Shown here one piece after another: positions 1-6,485 of a stretch of DNA of 64,000 nt (positions are counted from its first letter, which is position 1; each line of letters opens with the position of its first letter). The stretch covers positions 148,502 through 212,501 of the forward strand of contig JAFVGW010000034.1 in the NCBI GenBank assembly GCA_017474765.1, written 5' to 3'. A model generated the notes under the pieces. It was not told the origin of the DNA, made no database searches, and saw only the letters and a program-made list of their open reading frames with translations. The position numbers were made by a program, and so were the translations under genes. Origin of the DNA: Salinivirgaceae bacterium (GTDB lineage Bacteria > Bacteroidota > Bacteroidia > Bacteroidales > SZUA-534).

Positions 1-764
1 GCACTTCCGAAGAACACGGGGGCAATTTTTGCTTCGCGGTAAAGGTTCTGGTCGAAATCGGGATAAACGCCTTCGATGAGTTCAAGATTGTCGCGCAGAA
101 TCTGAGCGTTTCGGCCCATCTTGCGCTCGAACTCGGGGTCGTTCAAATCCTTAAATTCCTGTGGTTCTTCGGCTTTGGTCTTGTCATTGCCCGAGAAATA
201 GTACATTTTTTTGTCGAAGATGTTGTAAACGCCCTGCAGCCGCTGGCCCATACCCACAGGCCAACTCAGCGGGTGGACGTGGATTTGAAGTTGCCGCTCA
301 ATTTCGTCGAGAAGGTCGAACGGGTCCTTGCCATCGCGGTCGATTTTGTTGATGAAGACAATCACTGGTGTATTGCGCATACGGCACACTTTCATCAGCT
401 TTTCGGTCTGCGCTTCGACGCCTTTGGCCGCGTCAATCACCACAATCACACTATCGACAGCCGTCAGGGTGCGGAAGGTGTCTTCAGCAAAATCCTGGTG
501 GCCTGGGGTATCGAGAATGTTGATTTTCACGCCGTTATACTCAAACCCCATCACCGATGTTGCAACCGAAATACCACGTTGCCGCTCAATTTCCATAAAA
601 TCGGAAGTTGCGGTCTTTTTAATCTTGTTCGACTTCACAGCACCAGCCACGTGGATGGCACCACCAAACAACAGCAACTTCTCTGTCAAAGTGGTTTTAC
701 CAGCATCAGGGTGGCTTATGATTGCAAACGTGCGTCGGCGTTTTATCTCTTCGTTAAAATCCAT
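1..764 (-). CDS. prfC: Peptide chain release factor 3, partial
   Basis: RF3 is the ribosome-bound GTPase that removes class-I release factors after translation termination. About 254 N-terminal residues are visible; the family is usually near 525 residues, and the gene runs off the left edge. The ATG at 764 opens [13 protein letters not shown], directly followed by the G1 loop HPDAGKTT; the G3 motif DTPGHQDF and the G4 motif NKID are also present. It lies 29 bp after the small acidic gene at 794-1048, so the two probably form one transcript from the -7 element at 1069-1076. The HPDAGKTT loop and the FGGAI sequence after it fit RF3 better than EF-G or TypA. Confidence 0.95.
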   Translation of the reverse strand, partial: MDFNEEIKRRRTFAIISHPDAGKTTLTEKLLLFGGAIHVAGAVKSNKIKKTATSDFMEIERQRGISVATSVMGFEYNGVKINILDTPGHQDFAEDTFRTLTAVDSVIVVIDAAKGVEAQTEKLMKVCRMRNTPVIVFINKIDRDGKDPFDLLDEIERQLQIHVHPLSWPVGMGQRLQGVYNIFDKKMYYFSGNDKTKAEEPQEFKDLNDPEFERKMGRNAQILRDNLELIEGVYPDFDQNLYREAKIAPVFFGS

Positions 765-793
765 ATCTGTTTGATTATTAAGATTCTTGCTTG

Positions 794-1048
794 CTATTCT
801 TCTTCGTCGTCATCGCTCATACTGTCTTCGCAGTCGAGTTCATCGTCAATAAAATACTCGGCTTCAGCAATTAGCGTATCAATCTCAATTTGAGGCAGTT
901 CGGGCTTGTCAATCCAATAGATTTGCTTGTCGTTCTCAAAATCGTCTTCGCTGCCTTCGAGAATGAAGCGCGGTTTTTCGGTGTGAACAACATAAAGATA
1001 GCCAAGCCGTTGCTGGCTGTTTGTTGCAAGTAAGAATTTCGGTAGCAT
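794..1048 (-). CDS. Small acidic protein of unknown function, upstream of prfC
   Basis: An 84-residue soluble protein with no signal peptide. The N-terminal half reads like a small beta-rich fold ([20 protein letters not shown]), and the C-terminal half is very acidic, ending in [10 protein letters not shown] do not recognise a named family. It starts 16 nt after the predicted transcription start of a TATATTTG promoter element and is followed after 29 bp by prfC, so it is probably expressed with RF3. The ATG start and the promoter position support it as a real gene despite its small size. Function unknown; co-transcription with prfC only hints at a link to translation. Confidence 0.7.
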   Translation of the reverse strand: MLPKFLLATNSQQRLGYLYVVHTEKPRFILEGSEDDFENDKQIYWIDKPELPQIEIDTLIAEAEYFIDDELDCEDSMSDDDEEE

Positions 1049-1068
1049 ATTTTCGTCTTTTTAGGCCG

Positions 1069-1076
1069 CAAATATA
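1069..1076 (-). promoter_or_regulatory. -7 promoter element of the acidic-protein/prfC transcript
   Basis: On the minus strand the sequence reads TATATTTG, a perfect match to the Bacteroidota -7 box TAnnTTTG. It ends 20 nt before the ATG at 1048. The -33 position is weak (GTCA where TTTG is expected). Confidence 0.6.
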
Positions 1077-1242
1077 GCAGTTTTTAAGCATTGAATGACT
1101 GAATGATTGAATGTGTGGCATTTCGCACCGATGACACTGATAACGCAGATTTTTATGGAAATGCCTTAAAGGCAATCAACTACGTGAATCGCTTTGAGAG
1201 CGGACCTTTTAATGGTTTTCGCAAAATCCATATAAATTTTGT

Positions 1243-1273
1243 TTTGCAAATGCAAATAGAAGGTCTATCTTTG
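1243..1273 (+). promoter_or_regulatory. Bacteroidota-type promoter of tRNA-Pro
   Basis: TTTG at 1243-1246, a 19-base spacer, then TATCTTTG at 1266-1273: a full match to the TTTG-N19-TAnnTTTG consensus of the primary sigma factor. The tRNA begins 16 nt after the -7 box. Confidence 0.85.
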
Positions 1274-1288
1274 CACCGCTTTTCAGCA

Positions 1289-1363
1289 CGGGGTATAGCA
1301 CAGTCCGGTTAGTGTGCCTGCTTTGGGAGCAGGAGGTCGCAGGTTCGAATCCTGCTACCCCGA
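1289..1363 (+). tRNA. tRNA-Pro (anticodon TGG)
   Basis: A complete cloverleaf of 75 nt. The acceptor arm CGGGGTA pairs with TACCCCG, the anticodon loop reads CTTTGGGAG with TGG as anticodon, and the T arm has the standard GGTTCGAATCC. The discriminator is A at 1363 and CCA is not encoded, as is common in Bacteroidota. It has its own promoter (1243-1273) and terminator (1372-1410). Confidence 0.97.
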
Positions 1364-1371
1364 CAAAAAAG

Positions 1372-1410
1372 AAAAACTCTTGTAATCTGATGATTGCAAG
1401 AGTTTTTTTT
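1372..1410. terminator. Bidirectional terminator between tRNA-Pro and the GNAT gene
   Basis: AAAAACTCTTG pairs with CAAGAGTTTTT around a short loop and is followed by a T run on the + strand and by a mostly-T run on the minus strand. It can stop tRNA-Pro transcription and that of the convergent acetyltransferase, whose stop codon lies 2 nt away. Confidence 0.85.
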
Positions 1411-1411
1411 G

Positions 1412-1882
1412 TCAAAATTCATACACCATTATATATTCTTCATCGTTCTCGCCGATGGTGCGGAAGCCCAATTTCTGGTACATCCGCGCGGCATAGTTGG
1501 CTTTCTGCACTGATAATGACGCTTTTTTGTAGCCCCGTTGCCGCAGATGGTCGAGTATTGAGCGCATCAGGTTTGTGCCAATGCCGCTTCCGCGATATTC
1601 GGGCTTGACCGATATGGCAAACGACGGCACACCATCGGCAACATGGCCAAAATCGGGCATATCGCGCACCCACACCGCGCCAACAACCGCGCCATCGCTT
1701 TCGGCGACAAGGCAATGGTCGTCGGGCTGCGACCCGAAGCCATCAACATAAACGCGCAGTTCGGGCAGATTGATAATCTCGCGCGGCGGCGCTTGAACGC
1801 CTTCGGGCACAAAAATGGCCAAATAGAGAAAATCGTCGAGCAATGGTAACTCGTTGTCTTTCAGCGGACGGATGGTGGTCAT
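1412..1882 (-). CDS. GNAT-family N-acetyltransferase
   Basis: A 156-residue cytosolic acetyltransferase of the GNAT fold that would transfer acetyl from acetyl-CoA to an amine. The central strand AVVGAVWVRDM is followed by the acetyl-CoA loop YRGSGIGTNLM (R-x-x-G-x-G) around residues 94-104, and the C-terminal motif NYAARMYQKLGFRTIG has the typical N/Y of motif B. The substrate cannot be told from sequence. The gene is alone, convergent with tRNA-Pro and preceded by an AT-rich repeat-like stretch. N-terminal residues MTTIRPLKDNEL match the usual start of the family. Confidence 0.85.
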   Translation of the reverse strand: MTTIRPLKDNELPLLDDFLYLAIFVPEGVQAPPREIINLPELRVYVDGFGSQPDDHCLVAESDGAVVGAVWVRDMPDFGHVADGVPSFAISVKPEYRGSGIGTNLMRSILDHLRQRGYKKASLSVQKANYAARMYQKLGFRTIGENDEEYIMVYEF

Positions 1883-1887
1883 TTGAG

Positions 1888-1953
1888 TTTTAAATTTTTT
1901 AAGTTTTAAGTTATAAGTTTAAAAGTTTTAAGTTTTTGAGGTTTAAGGTTTTA
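1888..1953. repeat. Low-complexity AT-rich intergenic tract
   Basis: Repeated versions of AAGTTTTAAG and AAGTTATAAG fill the gap between the GNAT gene and the beta-propeller gene. A similar tract (CTTAAAACTTCAAAAACTTA) lies at about 4677-4696. The other low-complexity gaps at 42436-42493 and 45147-45181 look like variants of the same habit of this genome. Confidence 0.6.
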
Positions 1954-1959
1954 GACTAG

Positions 1960-3294
1960 TCATAGTTTCAATTTAAACTGCAAGATGACAGGGTCGTAAT
2001 CGTTGCCTTTTAGTGCATCGATGATGCGTTTGCCCACGGGCGACAGTTCCTCGTCCTCATTGATTATGGTCTCCCAGTCGCCTTGAATCAGCATTGTGTA
2101 AACGCCGTTGTCAACCATATTGGGGAGGACATCGAAATTCAACCCGCCAATGTGGACTTTGTAGTTCTGCACATTGTCGCGCGTGGCAATGGTCAAGTAA
2201 CGGTAATAATTATCGTCAAGAATTGGGCATATCCAGTAGGTCATAACCGAATCAGTCAGATGCGCAAAATTGCAGCCAGTGGCGCACTCTTTGTATGATA
2301 CGAATGTACGCACCACATTATCATCACCAACATCACCTTTAATGTCAACTTTAGTTTTGTCCATTTCCATATCGCCGTAGTCGATTGTCGCAACTTTTGT
2401 TTTTTTGCCGTTGGAATATCGGTAGAGCATACTTTTTTCTTCAAGCACTGACATCAGCACATCGTTGCCCGAACGCACAAACATATCACAAGCATGAGCA
2501 TAAGAGACATCTTGCTCAATATCAATCACTTTATTAATTGAGTGCCCGTCGTATTCGTAAACAGCGCATTTACCGTAAACATAAGCAATGTCTTCTTTCT
2601 GCTGTTTGAATGTGAGCAGAAGATGGTCTCGGCCAAGCACAATCATTTCTTCGAATTGTTTGTTTTTAGCAAACCTTTTTATATCGAATTTTGAATCGAA
2701 CCTGAACGGCGAAGTTTTGTAAAACAATATCTGGCCCCTATTCTGGTCGTAGCCACAGAAAAGACTATCAGCGGGCAAGTACGAGAACACGAGAAGTTGG
2801 ACAGAGTACTCGCCAGGGCCGTGTCCGACAGCGTGTAGTTTTTCCACAAGCCTTCCGTCTTTAATGTGATAGAACGTTTCGCGACTTCCATTACCAATAA
2901 TGAAATCGTTGCTGCTTCCACTCACTCCCCAAATATGGTCTATCGGTTCATCGGCCACAATTGACCTAACAACAATCTCTTCGGCAATGTCTTCAATGGC
3001 AATGTCCTTCACTTTCCGCACATCGTTTTTAATCTGCCACGGGCCAGTGTATCGTTTTTTGTTTTTACTGCCGCTTTGGCTGACATCGGCCACCGATTCA
3101 TCACCCGTAATCAATTCAACATCAATCGGTTCTACTGCTTCTTCAAGGCCGACGGTATCAATGTCGATTACCTCGTCTTTGGTCACCGATTCAGTTGGAC
3201 TTTGATTTCTTGAGCAGCCTCTGTAGAACAAAATCACCAGCAGAATCACCAGCGCAAGGGCGGATATTGATAATATTTTGGTTTTCACAGACAT
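1960..3294 (-). CDS. Secreted 6-bladed beta-propeller protein
   Basis: A 444-residue envelope protein. It begins with a hydrophobic segment (ILSISALALVILLVILFY) followed by RGCSRNQ, which could be a membrane anchor or a lipobox. The rest is repeated beta-strand blocks with the motif GHGPGEY near residues 160-170, typical of the BF3164/DUF5128-like 6-bladed propellers common in Bacteroidota. I chose the ATG at 3294 (MSVKTK), since the longer form adds a charged stretch before the signal. The downstream-oriented neighbour at 3355-4548 is a diverged paralogue 60 bp upstream, so the two are a tandem pair. Ligand and role are unknown; such proteins are often near surface nutrient systems, but none is nearby here. 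Confidence 0.75.
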   Translation of the reverse strand: MSVKTKILSISALALVILLVILFYRGCSRNQSPTESVTKDEVIDIDTVGLEEAVEPIDVELITGDESVADVSQSGSKNKKRYTGPWQIKNDVRKVKDIAIEDIAEEIVVRSIVADEPIDHIWGVSGSSNDFIIGNGSRETFYHIKDGRLVEKLHAVGHGPGEYSVQLLVFSYLPADSLFCGYDQNRGQILFYKTSPFRFDSKFDIKRFAKNKQFEEMIVLGRDHLLLTFKQQKEDIAYVYGKCAVYEYDGHSINKVIDIEQDVSYAHACDMFVRSGNDVLMSVLEEKSMLYRYSNGKKTKVATIDYGDMEMDKTKVDIKGDVGDDNVVRTFVSYKECATGCNFAHLTDSVMTYWICPILDDNYYRYLTIATRDNVQNYKVHIGGLNFDVLPNMVDNGVYTMLIQGDWETIINEDEELSPVGKRIIDALKGNDYDPVILQFKLKL

Positions 3295-3324
3295 ATGATT
3301 AGTTTTTTGTTTCGTGCATTCTTC

Positions 3325-3353
3325 GGACACACGCAGTGTGTCCCTACGTTTGC
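3325..3353. repeat. Dispersed palindromic element, copy 1
   Basis: GGACACACGCAGTGTGTCC (3325-3343) is an inverted repeat followed by CTACGTTTGC. The stretch 3334-3353 is identical over 20 nt to 4612-4631. It lies between the two tandem beta-propeller genes. Confidence 0.8.
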
Positions 3354-3354
3354 C

Positions 3355-4548
3355 TTAATCTTTCAATTTGATTTTCAACCACACAATTGCCGCGTTACGT
3401 TCGTCAGGGGTTAAATCTTTGATATACTCGGCGTTGCGTTCCAAATAGGCGTGATATTCGGCTTGTGTTTTTTGCAAACGGGCATCCAGGATGTCATCGT
3501 GGCCTTCGAGAAAAAGGGCCAACAAACTGTTTTGACATCTGGCGTATGCGTATTTGCCGTCGGATTTCATAATGCCCAACCACGGAACAAGGCCGCTTAT
3601 GATATCGGATGCTTGCTTGAAATCGCCATTTAAGTCAACATGAACCGAAACCGCCTTGTTTGTGTACTTATCGATTATCGACATATACTCCTCATCATCA
3701 ATAGTATACCATACAGTCAAATATTTTCCCGACCCGCTTAAAAGAGATATGATACTATTATAATTATCCATCGCATCAAAATCGCGTTTACTCAACAAGT
3801 CGTTGTAGATTTCAGGGGTCATCGGATTCGGAAGCGCCAATTCAGTGCACTGCTCTTTGTCGCCGTAAAGCGTGTAGAGAATGTTATTGCTCATAGGAAG
3901 CAGGCGGATAGTGTCGTTGTCGAGATAGCAAGGGTCGCCACCAGTCATACCATAGTTAACTTGCGGAACGTTGAAATGCCACGATGTAATATTGAACGAT
4001 TTGTCGGCCAACAATATGGATGAGGCCGTGTCGGAGATATTGCCACGCAAGATGAAAGCGTAATTACCGCTGTTCAAGTGGACAATTTCGTAGTTGGGGT
4101 TCATATCGCCGAAATCGCGCATTATACCAATAAATTTGCACTCGTGGTCGTACTGTAGAACACGTTTTTTGCTGTCGAGGATGCAGATGTTGTCGTCGGC
4201 GCTGAACATTGATGTTTCATAATAAACTATCTCGCCAGGCCCATTACCTTTGATTATTCTTCCCGACAATTTTTCACCCGTTTGTCTGTCGAGACACGTC
4301 AGGCAAATCCGCTTGTCGTCAAGCATATATATATAATTGTCGGACAGGCAGATGCTCAACGGACCCGCAAGCGTCCAGTCATCGTCCATTTGCAGATTCA
4401 TCACCGAGATTGACTCCACGCAATCGGCAAAAGCCTCATTGTCAATGGTTCCTGGAAGTTCAACACGGCTGATTTCGGTTGTGTTGCTGTTGCTGCAAGC
4501 CATCATTGTCGTGCAGATGGCAGCAATTGATAATAGTTTAAATCTCAT
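3355..4548 (-). CDS. 6-bladed beta-propeller lipoprotein
   Basis: A 397-residue lipoprotein: signal MRFKLLSIAAICTTMMAC with the lipobox MMAC, so lipidation at Cys18 is expected. The body is made of beta-propeller blades and carries KGNGPGEIVYYE at about residues 100-111, the same GxGPGE turn as its downstream paralogue at 1960-3294. Blades such as NYIYMLDDKRICLTCLD and DNICILDSKKRVLQYD have the regular strand-turn spacing of the family. The C-terminus is helical and charged (DERNAAIVWLKIKLKD). Upstream, between this gene and the divergent esterase, are a compound palindrome and an AT-rich tract. Function unknown. Confidence 0.8.
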   Translation of the reverse strand: MRFKLLSIAAICTTMMACSNSNTTEISRVELPGTIDNEAFADCVESISVMNLQMDDDWTLAGPLSICLSDNYIYMLDDKRICLTCLDRQTGEKLSGRIIKGNGPGEIVYYETSMFSADDNICILDSKKRVLQYDHECKFIGIMRDFGDMNPNYEIVHLNSGNYAFILRGNISDTASSILLADKSFNITSWHFNVPQVNYGMTGGDPCYLDNDTIRLLPMSNNILYTLYGDKEQCTELALPNPMTPEIYNDLLSKRDFDAMDNYNSIISLLSGSGKYLTVWYTIDDEEYMSIIDKYTNKAVSVHVDLNGDFKQASDIISGLVPWLGIMKSDGKYAYARCQNSLLALFLEGHDDILDARLQKTQAEYHAYLERNAEYIKDLTPDERNAAIVWLKIKLKD

Positions 4549-4602
4549 TTGTTTGTGGTATTAAATTGTATAATATTATGTATCAGGGTTCCCGATTTAT
4601 TT

Positions 4603-4655
4603 GGAAACACACAGTGTGTCCCTACGTTTGCGGACGCGGCACGCCACGTCCCTAC
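4603..4655. repeat. Dispersed palindromic element, compound copy 2
   Basis: Two adjacent units: one ending CAGTGTGTCCCTACG (4603-4626) and one of the form GGACGCGGCACGCCACGTCC followed by CTAC (4632-4655). Both end in GTCCCTAC like the copies at 3325, 41237 and 44124. Confidence 0.75.
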
Positions 4656-4805
4656 TTATAACATCAAAACTTATTGCTTAAAACTTCAAAAACTTAAAAC
4701 TTGAAATGTGTGTTGATTGTCCAACAATTACAAATATATTCATTTCCGATGGAAAAACAACAAAATTCAATTACCTTCGGTGCATTGAACTAATAAATTT
4801 TTGAT

Positions 4806-6299
4806 ATGAGAAAGATTTTCACACTTGCTTGCTGTGTTGCAATGCTGGCATCGTGCTCAACGCAGAACAGCACCAACACAAACCCTGTGCTGACTATTGA
4901 AGGCGGTCAGGTTCAGGGTGTTAACACCGATATTAAGGGCGTTGTGGTTTACAAGGGAATCCCCTACGCCGCACCACCGACTGGCGAGAACCGCTGGCGC
5001 GCACCGCAGCCTGTTGTGCCGTGGCAGGGCGTCAAGGTCTGCGACCAATTCGGCCATCCTGCTTTCCAAGCCGCTCACTACGACGGCGGATACACCACCG
5101 AGTGGGGCTATGGCGAAGAGAAGGCCTACAGCGAAGACTGCCTTTATCTGAACGTCTACACCAAAGCATCGGCGCAGCCTGAAAAGAAACTGCCCGTGGC
5201 CATCTGGATTTTCGGCGGCGGACTGCGCGAAGGCTGGGGCTCGGAACCTGAATTCGACGGTCAGGAATGGGCCGCTAAAGACGTGGTTCTGGTAACGTTC
5301 AACTACCGCGTGGGACCGTTCGGATTCTTTGCCCACCCCGAAATATCGGCCGAAGACCCCGAGCACGCCACTGGCAACTGGGGTACTCTGGACCAAATTG
5401 AAGTTATGAAATGGGTTAAGAAGAACATCGCGCAGTTTGGCGGCGACCCCGACAACGTAATGATTTTCGGACAGAGCGCAGGCGGCCGCAGCACCAAATT
5501 CCTTTCGGCATCGCCACTCACCAAAGGGCTGTTCAACAAGGCTGTGATAATGAGCGCAAGCGGACTGCAGAAGCCGCTCACCGAAGAAGAACTGGCCCGA
5601 ATCCCCGCCTTCTTCCGTCAAAGCCAACTCATACTTGCTCAGGCCGAAGAGCAGATTAAAGAAGTCTGCGACTGGGCCTATCTGAAGACTCTGAAACAGT
5701 TGCGTTCGGCATCGACCGAAGAAATTTACGCCCTGGGCGCCTTGTACGCGCGGGTTACTGGCAAGCGCAGTTGCCTGACCGCAGGCCCAATCACACCGTA
5801 CATCGACGGATATGTGCTGCCAAAATCGTTCGACGACGCCTGCCTTGACGGCTCGCTGGCCGACGTGCCTTATATGATTGGCTTCACGCTCAACGATGCG
5901 GGCAATATGGCTGGGCAGATTACCGATTTCTGCCTTAACCGCGAAGAAGTCGGCAACAAAGCGTGGGCCTATCAGTTTGCCCGTCCCCTGCCCGACGACG
6001 GCAGCCATCCGCAGGATTACCTGAAGGGCGCGTTCCACTCGTCGGATTTGTGGTTTGTGTTCAAGTCGCTCAAGCACTGCTGGCGTCCGTGGACGCAGGG
6101 CGACTGGGACCTGTCGGAAAAAATGCTCACCGCGTGGTCGAACTTTGCAAAATACTCTGACCCCAACGGTGCCAACGGCGGCGACTGGAAGCCTTACACT
6201 AAAGAGAATCAGCAGTTTATGCGCTTCAAACTGAACGAGCAGGACGCAGAAGACTCATCGCTTGGCGAACCGTTGAAAGCAGAGCAGAGAACGCGTTGA
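4806..6299 (+). CDS. Type-B carboxylesterase lipoprotein
   Basis: A 497-residue alpha/beta-hydrolase that would cleave carboxylic esters in the envelope. The signal MRKIFTLACCVAMLASC ends in the lipobox LASC. The family signature EDCLYLNVYT is at about residues 116-125, the oxyanion loop IFGGG follows, and the nucleophile elbow is FGQSAGG near residue 225. The catalytic histidine is probably in GAFHSSDLWFVF; the acidic residue is probably the D of IGFTLNDAG, where most relatives have E. No other hydrolase is adjacent, so the substrate (for instance acetylated or feruloylated plant polymers) is open. The G+C-rich codon use matches neighbouring core genes. A terminator follows at 6320-6352. Confidence 0.9.
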   Translation: MRKIFTLACCVAMLASCSTQNSTNTNPVLTIEGGQVQGVNTDIKGVVVYKGIPYAAPPTGENRWRAPQPVVPWQGVKVCDQFGHPAFQAAHYDGGYTTEWGYGEEKAYSEDCLYLNVYTKASAQPEKKLPVAIWIFGGGLREGWGSEPEFDGQEWAAKDVVLVTFNYRVGPFGFFAHPEISAEDPEHATGNWGTLDQIEVMKWVKKNIAQFGGDPDNVMIFGQSAGGRSTKFLSASPLTKGLFNKAVIMSASGLQKPLTEEELARIPAFFRQSQLILAQAEEQIKEVCDWAYLKTLKQLRSASTEEIYALGALYARVTGKRSCLTAGPITPYIDGYVLPKSFDDACLDGSLADVPYMIGFTLNDAGNMAGQITDFCLNREEVGNKAWAYQFARPLPDDGSHPQDYLKGAFHSSDLWFVFKSLKHCWRPWTQGDWDLSEKMLTAWSNFAKYSDPNGANGGDWKPYTKENQQFMRFKLNEQDAEDSSLGEPLKAEQRTR

Positions 6300-6319
6300 A
6301 ACACAACAAAATATAAAGA

Positions 6320-6352
6320 GACAGGGTGCGGTTTTTCCGTTCCCTGTTTTTT
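6320..6352 (+). terminator. Terminator of the carboxylesterase gene
   Basis: ACAGGG pairs with CCCTGT, with an inner CGG/CCG stem and a T loop, then a run of six T. It lies 20 nt after the esterase stop codon. Confidence 0.8.
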
Positions 6353-6485
6353 GTGCAATTCTGTTTTTCGACAAACGTGTTATTGTATGAGCGACAAGAA
6401 AATGTGTTAACTGTATTCTTGGGGCAATATCTGCAGGGAAAAAACAACCAATCCAATCACAAACCTCAACGAACAATCCTCTGCC

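Noticed and set aside
273..893. A 206-codon frame on the + strand at the left edge
   Set aside because: Antisense to prfC, which has clear GTPase motifs on the minus strand.
4857..6077. A 406-codon open frame antisense to the carboxylesterase
   Set aside because: It lies wholly within the esterase gene, has no family motif, no promoter and the low-complexity composition of an antisense shadow in G+C-rich coding DNA.
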